From Mycobacterium sp. 3519A (GTDB taxonomy: Bacteria; Actinomycetota; Actinomycetes; Mycobacteriales; Mycobacteriaceae): a stretch of 64,000 nucleotides of DNA. Shown one piece after another: positions 40,742-49,314 of the stretch. Location: positions 492,923-556,922 of the forward strand of contig NZ_OESG01000014.1 of the NCBI RefSeq assembly GCF_900240945.1, written 5' to 3'. Below the pieces are notes generated by a model. That model was given only the letters and a program-made list of their open reading frames with translations, was not told the DNA's origin and searched no databases. Made by a program: the position numbers and the translations under genes. Position 1 is the stretch's first letter, and every line of letters begins with the position of its first letter.

Positions 40742-41653
40742 TCAGTTTCCTCTCATCCAGTCCAGCGGGTCGCCGTGCCTGGTCCGCACGCCGTGGCGGG
40801 CCAGCATCGCGCGTGCGAGTTCGCGCCGGTGCGCCGAGTAGGTCAGCACGTGCGCGACGATGCCGTACAGCTGAAACGATTCGGGTGGGTCGCATAGGGC
40901 GTCGATCACCGTGTCACCGAGCCGGCCGTCCGCTGTGTACTCGGAAACCATTGCAGTCCAACGTCTTCCGATCTCGCCGTGGTGGGTGGCGAGCGCTTGC
41001 GGGGTGGTCGACTGGGTGGCCGCCCGACTCGGGAAGTCGCGGCCTTCGATGGTCGCCAGCCACACCTCCTTGGCCCAGACGATCGCACCGAGCACCGCGC
41101 CGACGCTGGGTTCGGGACCGTCCCAGTCCAGAATCACCTGTCCCGGCGAGATCTCCTGTGTCCATTGCGCTTCGGGCAACTGGGCGGCCTGTTCGATCAG
41201 GTACGCGGTATCGGCGACGTCGTGGGCGACCATGAGTGCGGAGATGTCGGGCTCCTTGCTGTCGCCGTCACTGTCCAGCCACAGTGACTGAGGCGGATGG
41301 AAGTGCAGACCGTTGGGTGCGGGCAGCCGGAAACCGACCTCGGCGGCGCGCGACGGCGGCACGCCGAACGTGCGGCTGAAGGCTCGGGAGAACACCTCTG
41401 CCGACGACCACTGTTCGTCGGCTGCGACCGCGGTCACCGACTCGCCGCGGTGCAGGCGCCAGGCCGCGCGCTCGAGCATGATCCTGCGCCGCAGCGCGGC
41501 CGGGGATTCGCCGGTCAGCCGCCGCACCTCTCGGGAGAAATGGAACTCCGAGGCGTAGCTGCTGCGTGCCATGTCGCCGACGTCAGTGTTGTCGGCGTCG
41601 ACGACCGCATCGAGCAGTTCGCGCAGTCGGTCCCGGCGTGCTGGATCGGTCAC
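40742..41653 (-). CDS. AraC-type HTH fused to a DinB/MDMPI-like C-terminal domain
   Basis: 303 residues from GTG 41653. The N-terminal part carries a double helix-turn-helix (SSYASEFHFSREVRRLTGES, then EQWSSAEVFSRAFSRTFGVP). The C-terminal part, from about residue 135, is a four-helix DinB-like bundle (AVLGAIVWAKEVWLATIEG, HHGEIGRRW and HVLTYSAHRRELARAML) with His residues in the metal-ligand positions of that family. A DNA-binding domain joined to a possible thiol-dependent or metal enzyme fold suggests a one-component sensor. It is in an operon with the RibD-like reductase (1-bp gap). Confidence 0.82.
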   Translation of the reverse strand: MTDPARRDRLRELLDAVVDADNTDVGDMARSSYASEFHFSREVRRLTGESPAALRRRIMLERAAWRLHRGESVTAVAADEQWSSAEVFSRAFSRTFGVPPSRAAEVGFRLPAPNGLHFHPPQSLWLDSDGDSKEPDISALMVAHDVADTAYLIEQAAQLPEAQWTQEISPGQVILDWDGPEPSVGAVLGAIVWAKEVWLATIEGRDFPSRAATQSTTPQALATHHGEIGRRWTAMVSEYTADGRLGDTVIDALCDPPESFQLYGIVAHVLTYSAHRRELARAMLARHGVRTRHGDPLDWMRGN

Positions 41654-41735
41654 GGTTACCGAGTATGGTCGGCGGCCCGCGGTCGGGACATGACAATTCT
41701 TGCTGCGTTGGCGGCTCACTAGACTCTGGTGCCCA

Positions 41736-42875
41736 GTGAGCGAATTCGATGCGTTGTGCGCCAACGACGGCGAACTGGGCCGGCTGCGAAGTGCGGTCCG
41801 CGAGTTCCTGGCCGCCGATCGCGCGCGGTTCGGCTGGGAACCCGCCGTCGACTGCTGGCTGGCGAAATGGGACCCGGACTTCTCCGGCCGACTGGCCGAC
41901 GCCGGATTCGTCGGCCTGACGATTCCGACTCAGTACGGCGGACGCGGGCTCGGCTATCTGCACCGGTACGTCGTCACCGAGGAACTGCTCGCGCACGGCG
42001 CGCCCGTCGCCGCGCACTGGATCGCCGACCGGCAGGTCTCGCCCGCGCTGCTGTCGTACGGCACCGAGGAACAGCGGCGCCGACTGCTGCCGCGGATCGC
42101 CGCAGGGCGGCTGTACTCGGCGATCGGAATGAGCGAGCACGGCGCAGGCTCGGACCTCGCCGCCGCGCAGACCAGAGCCACCCGCACCGACGACGGCTGG
42201 GTGCTCAACGGAACGAAGGTGTGGACCAGCGGCGCGCACGTCGCGCATCAGATCGTCGTGCTGGCGCGAACAAGCCCGCCGGACCCGCAACATCGGCACG
42301 CGGGCTTCTCGCAGTTCATCGTGCAGACCTCGACGCCGGGCATCACGATCAGCCCGATCAAGTTGCTCAACGGCGAGCACCACTTCAACGAGGTGCTCTT
42401 CACCGACGTGTTCATCCCCGACGAGGACGTGCTTGGGCAGATCGGCGACGGCTGGCACCAGGTCACCGCCGAGTTGGGCTTCGAGCGCAGCGGCCCGGAG
42501 CGGATCCTGTCCACCGCGACACTGATCTTCGGTGTGATCCGCGCGCTGGGGGACGTCGACGACGGCGTCGCCGCCGACGTGGGTGACCTGGTGGCTCGGC
42601 TGATTTCGTTGCGACAGCTGTCGATCTCGGTGGCCCGCACGCTCGCCGACGGTCAGGACGCGGCCACCAGGGCGGCGCTGGTGAAGGATCTGGGCACGCG
42701 TTTCGAGCAGGATTCCGTCGAACTGGTCGCGGACCTGCTCGACTACGTCGAGGAGCCGGAACCGTTGCGCGCGTTGCTGTCCGCCGCACGGGTGCATTCA
42801 CCGTTGTTCACGCTGCGAGGTGGGACGAACGAGGTGCTGCGCGGCGTGGTGGCCAAGAGCATGGGGGCGCGATGA
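41736..42875 (+). CDS. Acyl-CoA dehydrogenase, alpha-type subunit of a split pair
   Basis: 379 residues from GTG 41736. ACAD domains in order: an N-terminal helical part, the middle beta domain (YSAIGMSEHGAGSDLAAAQ, then TKVWTSGAHVAH and EHHFNEVLFTDVFIPDEDVL) and the C-terminal helical part ending FTLRGGTNEVLRGVVAKSMG. It keeps the motifs of the catalytic FAD-binding type. The next gene overlaps it by 4 bp (ATGA) and encodes a second, shorter ACAD-like protein. Such pairs form alpha2-beta2 heterotetramers in mycobacteria, often acting on steroid or branched acyl-CoA. Compare the fused enzyme at 55859. Confidence 0.9.
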   Translation: MSEFDALCANDGELGRLRSAVREFLAADRARFGWEPAVDCWLAKWDPDFSGRLADAGFVGLTIPTQYGGRGLGYLHRYVVTEELLAHGAPVAAHWIADRQVSPALLSYGTEEQRRRLLPRIAAGRLYSAIGMSEHGAGSDLAAAQTRATRTDDGWVLNGTKVWTSGAHVAHQIVVLARTSPPDPQHRHAGFSQFIVQTSTPGITISPIKLLNGEHHFNEVLFTDVFIPDEDVLGQIGDGWHQVTAELGFERSGPERILSTATLIFGVIRALGDVDDGVAADVGDLVARLISLRQLSISVARTLADGQDAATRAALVKDLGTRFEQDSVELVADLLDYVEEPEPLRALLSAARVHSPLFTLRGGTNEVLRGVVAKSMGAR

Positions 42876-43816
42876 GCGAGTTGGCGCAACTGGTCGACGA
42901 CCTGTGTAGTCGCTCGACCGGTGACGATCTGTGGCGCAACCTCGAGGACACCGGGCTGGCCCGGCTGACCAGCCGGCAGGACGCCGGGCCTGCGGACGCG
43001 GCGGTGGTGTTGTCCGGATTGGCGAAACATGCTGCGGCCGTGCCGATTGCGGAGACGGACCTGCTCGCGGTGTGGCTCGCGGATACCGCCGGGCAGGCGG
43101 TGCCCGCGGCGGGACCGCTGACCGTGGCGATCGCCGACGCCACCGAGCACGATGGTCGTCTCACGGGGACCGCCCGGCACGTGCCCTGGCCCGCGAGCAC
43201 CGTCGTGCTGGCGGCACGGACGTCCTCGGCATTGCACGTCGCGCTCATGGACGGAGTGGTGCAGGGCTCGTTTGCGTTCGACATCCCGGTCAGTGACACC
43301 CGCGTCGCCGACGTCGAGGTCGCCGACGAACTGACCCGGCGCGGCGCATGGGCGCGGTGCAACCAGATCGTCGGCGCGCTGGACGGGGCGTGCGCGCTCA
43401 CCGTCGCGCACACCGCGGAGCGGGTGCAGTTCGGCCGCACGCTCAACAAGTTCCAGGCCGTACAGCACTCGCTCGCCGCCATGGCGGGTGAGATCGAACG
43501 CGCCCGCGCGGCAACGGCATTGGCGGTCGCGGCCGCGGCAGACCACGGTTTTGGCCATGCCGCGACCGACTACGCGGTGACGGTCGCGAAGGTGGCGGTC
43601 GGCCGCGCGGTCGATCCGGTGACGACGATCGCCCACCAACTGCACGGCGCCATCGGTGTCACGGCGGAACACCGACTGTGGCTGTACACGATGCCTGCCC
43701 GCGGATGGGTCGACGAATTCGGCACGACGGCGACCCATGCGCGGCGCCTGGGTCGGATGGCGCTGGCGGCGACCGACCCGTGGGACGTGGTGGTCAGCTG
43801 TCCAGCACCTCGGTGA
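42872..43816 (+). CDS. Acyl-CoA dehydrogenase, beta-type subunit of a split pair
   Basis: 314 residues from ATG 42872, overlapping the alpha gene. The N-terminal half is degenerate. The C-terminal helical domain is conserved (HTAERVQFGRTLNKFQAVQH and TIAHQLHGAIGVTAEHRLWL), supplying the FAD-contact RxQFGRxxxxFQAxQH motif. The typical middle-domain substrate motif is missing, as in the non-catalytic partner of heteromeric dehydrogenases. It most likely completes the FAD site of its upstream partner. The 3' end overlaps the convergent nat gene by 23 bp. Confidence 0.88.
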   Translation: MSELAQLVDDLCSRSTGDDLWRNLEDTGLARLTSRQDAGPADAAVVLSGLAKHAAAVPIAETDLLAVWLADTAGQAVPAAGPLTVAIADATEHDGRLTGTARHVPWPASTVVLAARTSSALHVALMDGVVQGSFAFDIPVSDTRVADVEVADELTRRGAWARCNQIVGALDGACALTVAHTAERVQFGRTLNKFQAVQHSLAAMAGEIERARAATALAVAAAADHGFGHAATDYAVTVAKVAVGRAVDPVTTIAHQLHGAIGVTAEHRLWLYTMPARGWVDEFGTTATHARRLGRMALAATDPWDVVVSCPAPR

Positions 43817-44615
43817 TGCGCGCCTCGACGTCAGCACGGTCGCCGAGGTCGGCCACGTCGATGCCGAAGCGGTCGGTCAAGGCGGTGAGCACATCCGCCG
43901 CAGTATCGAAGGTGATCTGCTCGGTGCCGTCCGCGCGATGGATCGCCAGGTGACGGCCGCGCAGGTTGTACCTGGCGTCGTCGTGCACCACAGCGGCGGT
44001 CAGTCCGGTGACGAATCGCGACTCGGGATACGTTGACACATACCAACTTCCGACTTCGAGGTCGATGCGAGGTTGCGGGCGGGTGGTGAACATGTACAGG
44101 GCTTGCCACGCGCCACGAATCTGGGCCTCCAGTTGGTAGCCCTCTTCCCGCTCGGTGAGGCGGTACGGCTCGTGTCGGGTCTCCTGTGCAGGGCCTGCCT
44201 CCAACCGGATCGGCGAGGTCAGTGTCTGCCCGCCGAAGCCGACGTCGACCAGCAGCCGTCCGTCGCTCCGTGGCATGGTCACGCCAAGCACCTGATGCGT
44301 CTGTGCGGGCAGCGGACCGTCGGGATTCATCCACACCACCCGCCCCGCGAAACGTTCGACGCCGAAGCCCAACTCTTCCAGGACGTAGCCCATCAGTCCG
44401 TTGTGTTCGTAGCAGTAGCCGCCGCGGCGGCGGTGCACCAGCTTGTCGGTGAGTGCGGCGGCGCTGAGGTCGACGACGGGGATGCCGAGCACCGGGTCGA
44501 GGTTCTCGAACGGGATGGACCGGTTGTGCGCGGCGACCAGTGCGCGCACGGTGTCGACCGTCGAGTCCGCTGGGCCGCGGTAACCGATCCGGTCGAAGTA
44601 GGCGGCGACATCCAT
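43794..44615 (-). CDS. nat: Arylamine N-acetyltransferase
   Basis: 273 residues from ATG 44615. The catalytic triad is Cys68 (HRRRGGYCYEHNG), His107 (LPAQTHQVLGV) and Asp124 (LLVDVGFGGQTLTSPIRLEA). It acetylates arylamines and hydrazines such as isoniazid using acetyl-CoA. The sequence is very close to M. smegmatis NAT as I remember it. In M. tuberculosis nat sits in the sterol-catabolism operon; here it stands alone, convergent with the split ACAD pair and divergent from an HD-domain gene (57-bp gap). Confidence 0.96.
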   Translation of the reverse strand: MDVAAYFDRIGYRGPADSTVDTVRALVAAHNRSIPFENLDPVLGIPVVDLSAAALTDKLVHRRRGGYCYEHNGLMGYVLEELGFGVERFAGRVVWMNPDGPLPAQTHQVLGVTMPRSDGRLLVDVGFGGQTLTSPIRLEAGPAQETRHEPYRLTEREEGYQLEAQIRGAWQALYMFTTRPQPRIDLEVGSWYVSTYPESRFVTGLTAAVVHDDARYNLRGRHLAIHRADGTEQITFDTAADVLTALTDRFGIDVADLGDRADVEARITEVLDS

Positions 44616-44672
44616 GACGTCATCCTGCGGCCTCAATATGGGTTGAGGTCAACCCGGTGCAACACTGGCGTG

Positions 44673-45245
44673 GTGGCCGCCCATCTGACTGAGGAATTAC
44701 GCGAGGATCTGCTGGCGCGGTGGTCGGAGACGCACCGCAGACATCACAACGTGGCGCATCTGCACGAGATGCTCGACGCGATCGGCCAGCTCGCCGATGC
44801 GGGCATCGAGTTCGACCGTGAGGCGGTGGAACTCGCGGCGTGGTTCCACGATGCGATCTACGACGTCGGCCGCGACGACAACGAGGACCGGTCGGCGGAG
44901 TTGGCGCGCGACCTGTTGGCGTCGGCGCCGATCCGCGACGAGGTGGCCCGGATGGTGCTCGTCACCAAGACGCACAAGGTCGCCGAGGACGACGTCAACG
45001 GTGCGGTGCTCAGCGACGCCGACCTGTCGGTGCTGGGCAGTGAGCCGATGCGATACCTGGCGTACGCGCAGGCGGTCCGCGAGGAGTACGCCGCCGTCCC
45101 CGACGAGGTCTTCAAACCCGCGCGGGCGCAGGTACTTTCGGCGCTGCTCGACGGGCCGTTGTTCCACACCGCGGAAGGGCGTGAGCGGTGGGAGGAACGC
45201 GCCCGCCGCAACATCGCCGAGGAGATCGTCGCACTGACGGGCTGA
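44673..45245 (+). CDS. HD-domain metal-dependent phosphohydrolase-like protein
   Basis: 190 residues from GTG 44673; an adjacent GTG at 44670 is equally possible. His and Asp residues of the HD superfamily are visible: HHNVAHLHEMLDAI, then AAWFHDAIYDVGRDDNEDRS, with the HD doublet in WFHDAIYD. This predicted metal-dependent hydrolase group (COG4339) is found in many bacteria, with unknown nucleotide or phosphoester substrates. It has no partner genes on its strand apart from the unrelated 13E12 gene, which has its own SOS-type promoter. Confidence 0.88.
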   Translation: MAAHLTEELREDLLARWSETHRRHHNVAHLHEMLDAIGQLADAGIEFDREAVELAAWFHDAIYDVGRDDNEDRSAELARDLLASAPIRDEVARMVLVTKTHKVAEDDVNGAVLSDADLSVLGSEPMRYLAYAQAVREEYAAVPDEVFKPARAQVLSALLDGPLFHTAEGRERWEERARRNIAEEIVALTG

Positions 45246-45285
45246 CCGCTTCGCCTGTGGATAACTTTCTGCACCTGTCGGCGAT

Positions 45286-45301
45286 TCGAACTAACGTTCG
45301 A
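45286..45301. promoter_or_regulatory. LexA (SOS) box
   Basis: TCGAACTAACGTTCGA is a perfect match to the mycobacterial SOS box TCGAAC-N4-GTTCGA. It ends three bases before the ATG of the 13E12/HNH gene, so LexA binding would block both promoter and start. LexA boxes before 13E12 family genes are established in M. tuberculosis. Confidence 0.93.
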
Positions 45302-45304
45302 TGT

Positions 45305-46687
45305 ATGAGGACGCGCGTCATAGGGGATCCAGCGGCCATCGTCGCCGCGGTGGACCGGTTCGACGCGGCCCAGGCCGACCTCGCGGCGCTGTCGTTCGAC
45401 GTCCTCGACGGTGCGCAGACATTGGCGGTCAAAGACCGCCTGGAAACGGTCGCCCGCCGCCAGTGCGCTGTCGATCACCGCCTCACTGCGCAGTTGGTGA
45501 CCCAGACCAGCCCGGCACAACTCGGAGGCACGTCATGGGCCGACGTGTTGTCCAATCGGCTGCGCATCGCTTCGGCAACCGCCCACAAACTGTTGGATGA
45601 AGCAGCCGATCTCGGCCCCCGCACTGCGATCACCGGCGAGCCGCTGGCACCGGTACTGCCGAATGTCGCCGCGGCTCAAGCCGCAGGAGCAATCGGCGCC
45701 GACCATGTGCGAATCATTCGCCAGTTCTTCACCGACCTGCCTGACGCCGTTGATCCCGAAACCCGTCAACAGTGCGAAGCCACCTTGGCGAGCGTCGCGG
45801 CCGAACACACCCCGGACACGCTACGCAAGGCTGCTGAGCGGTTGATGGCCCTCGTGCATCCGGATGGCGACTTCTCCGACGTCGACCGGGCCAAGCGCAG
45901 AGGCATGACCGTCGGGAAACAAGAGGCCGACGGCACCAGCACCATCACCGGTCGGCTCGACCCTGAAGCGAGGGCCACCTTGGACGCGGTCCTGTCGAAG
46001 TTGGCGGCGCCGGGGATGTGTAATCCTGACGACGAAACCCCCTGCGTTACGGGCACACCCAGCCAACAGCAGATCGACAACGACCATCGGTCGCAAGCCC
46101 AGCGCAACCACGACGCGTTGAAAGCCATGGGCCGCATGCTCTTGAGTTCCGGTGAGCTCGGTCAACACAATGGCCTGCCAGTGACCATCGTCGTCTCGAC
46201 CACGCTGCAGGAACTCGAAGCCGGCTGCGGCCAAGCGGTCACCGCCACCGGAACGCTGCTGCCCATGCCGACGGTGATCAGGTTGGCCAGCCACGCGTAT
46301 CACTACCTGTCGATCTTCGACAAGCACACCGGTCGGGCGCTGTACCTGGGCCGGACAAGGCGAATCGCCTCGGCGGATCAACGCATCGTGTTGTTGGCAA
46401 GGGATCGTGGCTGCACCCGTCCCGGTTGCACCGTCGCGGGGGCGAACTGTCATTCACACCACGCGGTTGACGACTGGGCCGACAACGGCCGGACCGACGT
46501 CGACGACCTCGCGCTCAGCTGCCCCAAAGACAACCGGGCCGTCAAGCCCGGCGGCTGGACTACAAGAAAACGCCACGACGGCCGCACCGAATGGATTCCA
46601 CCACCGCACCTCGACAGTGGGCAATCGCGGGTGAATGACTACCACCACCCGGAGAACCTGCTGCGTCCGGACGGTGACGGTGACTAG
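45305..46687 (+). CDS. 13E12-repeat family protein: DUF222 + HNH nuclease domain
   Basis: 460 residues from ATG 45305. The DUF222 helical domain occupies about residues 25-330 (AALSFDVLDGAQTLAVKDRL, then ARRQCAVDHRLTAQLV). The HNH domain at 380-440 has Cys pairs and His residues (RDRGCTRPGCTVAGANCHSH, then HAVDDWADNGRTDVDDL and LSCPKDNRAV). The last His of the classical motif is replaced, as in many family members. Genes of this family are repeated in mycobacterial genomes and behave like mobile or homing elements, although mobility of this copy is not shown. The LexA box directly before it predicts induction by DNA damage. Confidence 0.92.
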   Translation: MRTRVIGDPAAIVAAVDRFDAAQADLAALSFDVLDGAQTLAVKDRLETVARRQCAVDHRLTAQLVTQTSPAQLGGTSWADVLSNRLRIASATAHKLLDEAADLGPRTAITGEPLAPVLPNVAAAQAAGAIGADHVRIIRQFFTDLPDAVDPETRQQCEATLASVAAEHTPDTLRKAAERLMALVHPDGDFSDVDRAKRRGMTVGKQEADGTSTITGRLDPEARATLDAVLSKLAAPGMCNPDDETPCVTGTPSQQQIDNDHRSQAQRNHDALKAMGRMLLSSGELGQHNGLPVTIVVSTTLQELEAGCGQAVTATGTLLPMPTVIRLASHAYHYLSIFDKHTGRALYLGRTRRIASADQRIVLLARDRGCTRPGCTVAGANCHSHHAVDDWADNGRTDVDDLALSCPKDNRAVKPGGWTTRKRHDGRTEWIPPPHLDSGQSRVNDYHHPENLLRPDGDGD

Positions 46688-47007
46688 GGGCGCCCCCGCG
46701 ACGGCGTCTGGTTCGCCACGCCGTGCCGCAGCGGGGTGCCGGGTTCGGCGGCGGTCGATTCACTGACCGTGGAGCCGTGCGGCGTATGCGCGGCGCCAGG
46801 TGCATTGGCCGGGTCACCCGGCGACGGCTCGGCGCCGTGCGTCAACTCCCGCAACCGGGCGTGCAGCAACTCGAGCACGGGGATGCGGTTGCCGTGTGCC
46901 TCCTCGTGTGCGAAGAGGCCGCGCAGCTGTTCCTCGTCGAGGCTGCGGATCCGATGCCGCAGTTCGGTCAGTGGCAGCTGGTCGTAGTCCGGTAGTGGCA
47001 GTTCCAT
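46684..47007 (-). CDS. Hypothetical conserved protein (MELPLPDYD family)
   Basis: 107 residues from ATG 47007; the longer frame to 47094 enters echA1. The N-terminal half is compact and helical (MELPLPDYDQLPLTELRHRI, then SLDEEQLRGLFAHEEAHGNR and VLELLHARLREL). The C-terminal half is a disordered Pro/Ala/Thr tail. The LPxPDYDxLP start is seen in small mycobacterial proteins of unknown function, some linked to lipid droplets; that link is a weak memory. It is 37 bp downstream of echA1 and likely co-transcribed with it. Its stop overlaps that of the 13E12 gene by 4 bp. Confidence 0.75.
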   Translation of the reverse strand: MELPLPDYDQLPLTELRHRIRSLDEEQLRGLFAHEEAHGNRIPVLELLHARLRELTHGAEPSPGDPANAPGAAHTPHGSTVSESTAAEPGTPLRHGVANQTPSRGRP

Positions 47008-47044
47008 TCCCACCGGTTGCCCGCCGCGCCGCCCCGGAAAACCG

Positions 47045-47818
47045 TCAGGTGCCCGTCCATTTCGGCGCGCGCTTCTCGGCGAACGCGATCGCACCTTCCT
47101 TGGCGTCGTTGCTGCTGAACACCGGCATCATGATGCGGGTCTGCTTCGCCCACATCTCATCGGGGCTCCAGCCGCGCGACTCGACGATGATGCGCTTGGT
47201 CGCCGCGACTGCGAGCGGCCCGTTGACGGTGATTCGCTCGGCGAGTTCGATCGCGGCCTCCAACACGTGGCCGGGCTCGGCGAGGGCGTTGACCAGGCCG
47301 AGGTCCAACGCGCGCTGCGCGGGCAGCCGATCGCCGGTCAACGCCAACTCCATGGCGATGGCGGGCGGGATACGCTGCGGCAGCCGCAACAGCCCGCCGC
47401 CGCCCGCGACCAGGCCGCGCTTGACCTCCGGGATGCCGAACGCGCCGTCCTTCGACGCGACGATCAGATCGCAGGCAAGGGCCAACTCCATACCGCCTGC
47501 GAGTCCGAAACCTTCGACCGCAGCGATCAACGGCTTGACCGGCGGGCGTTCGGTGAAGCCCAGGCCGCGGCCCTCGACCACCACGTTCTCGCCACGCGCA
47601 AACGCTTTGAGATCCATGCCCGCACAGAACGAACCGCCAGCGCCGGTGACGATGCCCACGGAAAGGCCTGGATCGTCATCGAGCCTGACGACAGCATCCG
47701 CCAACCCCCGACTCACCGCGGCGTTCACGGCGTTCTTCGCCTCCGGGCGGTTGATGGTGATGATCAGGATCCGGTCGCGCTGCTCGACCAGGACTACATT
47801 TTCGCTGTTGTCTGTCAC
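47045..47818 (-). CDS. echA1: Enoyl-CoA hydratase EchA1-like
   Basis: 257 residues in the crotonase fold. The oxyanion hole is formed by SFCAGMDLKAFARG and FGLAGGMELALACDL; the second catalytic Glu is in PEVKRGLVAGGGGLLRLPQR. The first catalytic Glu position is occupied by Met/Glu in GGMELALACD. It hydrates trans-2-enoyl-CoA in beta-oxidation. It follows the pseudokinase gene by 24 bp on the same strand, an unusual pairing, and both lie downstream of a perfect KstR site, so sterol- or lipid-dependent expression is possible. Confidence 0.93.
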   Translation of the reverse strand: MTDNSENVVLVEQRDRILIITINRPEAKNAVNAAVSRGLADAVVRLDDDPGLSVGIVTGAGGSFCAGMDLKAFARGENVVVEGRGLGFTERPPVKPLIAAVEGFGLAGGMELALACDLIVASKDGAFGIPEVKRGLVAGGGGLLRLPQRIPPAIAMELALTGDRLPAQRALDLGLVNALAEPGHVLEAAIELAERITVNGPLAVAATKRIIVESRGWSPDEMWAKQTRIMMPVFSSNDAKEGAIAFAEKRAPKWTGT

Positions 47819-47842
47819 GCCGGTGATGCTAGCCCGACCCGT

Positions 47843-49252
47843 TCACGCGGGCGGCGACGCAGCCTCCAACTCGATCTCGGAAATGGCGGACCGGCTCTTC
47901 CCGTCCGCCGAGCCCAGGGTGGAGATCCACACCACGACGTTCGCAACCGGTGCCGAGGCGCTCACCGGAATCCGGTTGTGTCCCGGCTGCATCGGCGTCG
48001 GTGCGGTGAGTTCGCCTGTGTCGGTCAGCGCCGCCGGTTGGTTGTTCGCCGCCGCCCGCACCTGCACGACGGTGCCGGTGCTGTTCAGGTCGACGGTGAC
48101 CGCGCTGATCGCGGCCGGTCGTTCCAGTTGCACCAACAGCCCGATGCCGGGCTTGAACTTGGGGAACGGTTCGGCGTCGTAGTACGTGTCGGTCGACCAG
48201 GCGGTCGCCGGGTTGCCGTCGATCGCCGCCCCGGCTTCGGCGGGGCTGTCGGGCGAACCGCCTGGCGAGAACACCGCCGCTGCCGCGAGCGGCACCCGTT
48301 CGCCGGGCGCCGGTGCGCTGGCCACGGCCCGCGGCGGCGGTGGCGCGACCGTCGATGTGTTCAAGCCCAGTTTCTCGGTGTCGAGTCCGCCGGCGTTTCG
48401 GTCCTCGTCGAGGATGCTGTTCAGGCTCGATCCCAGACCCGCGAGTGCGAGCGCGGCGATCACTGCCGTCGTCACCAGGCCCACCCGCATCACCCCGCGG
48501 CGCGCGGCGGCGGCCCGCTCCTGCGGCCCGAAGTTCCTGAAGTCCGCGTACTGGCCCGGCGGGGGCGTCGGCAGCGGCGGCATCACCCTGGCGCCGCCGG
48601 TCTCGTTGTCGGTGGCCGCTCGCAGCAACGTCAAAAGCGTTGCAGCGCTGGCGATTCCGTTCTCCTCCTGGTGCAGGCCCGCGAGCGTGGTGGCGACCAG
48701 GTACGGCAGCTCGGCCTCGCGGTTCAGCAGCACCCTCATCACGTCGCCGATGCCGCGGAGGTCGGCGGCCACCGTCGCGTCCGGCAGTGTCGCGGGGAAC
48801 GCCAGCGCCGCGTGGCCGTCGACGCCGACGCGCACCCGCGCCGGGCAGTCGATCGACAGCAGCAGCCCGGCCCGGTGGGCGGCATCCGCGGCGGCGGCCA
48901 GTGACTGCATCGCGCTGGCCACGCCGATGGCCGAAGGCGCGGTGGCCGCGATCTCCTCGAGGCTGCCGCCGTCGATCCACTCGGCCACCACGACGCCGAA
49001 CCGTCCGGTGTGGAACACCTCGATCACCGGCGCGAGGCCGGGCATGTCGACACCTTTGAGGCGGACCGTTCGCGCGAGGATCTCGTGCACGAACTCTTCC
49101 GGCAGCGCGCCGTCAGGGTCGACGAGCGTCACCGCCACCTCGCGGCCCGTCGCCTGGTCGACGGCCTGCCAGAACCGCAGGTGCGACCATGCGCCGTGGG
49201 CAGCCACCAACCGGTAGCGGCCGTTTCCCACGGTGGCGCCTGGCGTCGTCAT
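47843..49252 (-). CDS. MviN-like pseudokinase with transmembrane helix and external discoidin-like domain
   Basis: 469 residues. Residues 10-215 resemble a Ser/Thr kinase fold (VGNGRYRLVAAHGAWSHLRF, then EWIDGGSLEEIA) but lack catalytic residues: the beta-3 Lys of VAVK is Thr (REVAVTLVD), the HRD loop reads LLLSIDCPARV, and no DFG exists. One membrane helix lies at about 256-276. The outside part (330-469) looks like an F5/8C carbohydrate module (AAAIDGNPATAWSTDTYYDA). This order equals the C-terminal half of the mycobacterial lipid II flippase MviN (Rv3910), whose pseudokinase is a docking site for FhaA; here no flippase domain is attached. Confidence 0.82.
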   Translation of the reverse strand: MTTPGATVGNGRYRLVAAHGAWSHLRFWQAVDQATGREVAVTLVDPDGALPEEFVHEILARTVRLKGVDMPGLAPVIEVFHTGRFGVVVAEWIDGGSLEEIAATAPSAIGVASAMQSLAAAADAAHRAGLLLSIDCPARVRVGVDGHAALAFPATLPDATVAADLRGIGDVMRVLLNREAELPYLVATTLAGLHQEENGIASAATLLTLLRAATDNETGGARVMPPLPTPPPGQYADFRNFGPQERAAAARRGVMRVGLVTTAVIAALALAGLGSSLNSILDEDRNAGGLDTEKLGLNTSTVAPPPPRAVASAPAPGERVPLAAAAVFSPGGSPDSPAEAGAAIDGNPATAWSTDTYYDAEPFPKFKPGIGLLVQLERPAAISAVTVDLNSTGTVVQVRAAANNQPAALTDTGELTAPTPMQPGHNRIPVSASAPVANVVVWISTLGSADGKSRSAISEIELEAASPPA

Positions 49253-49314
49253 TTGTCGACGTGGTAGCCCTGCATCGGCGGTTCTAAACCGAACGGCCGC
49301 TCATGTACCCTAAC

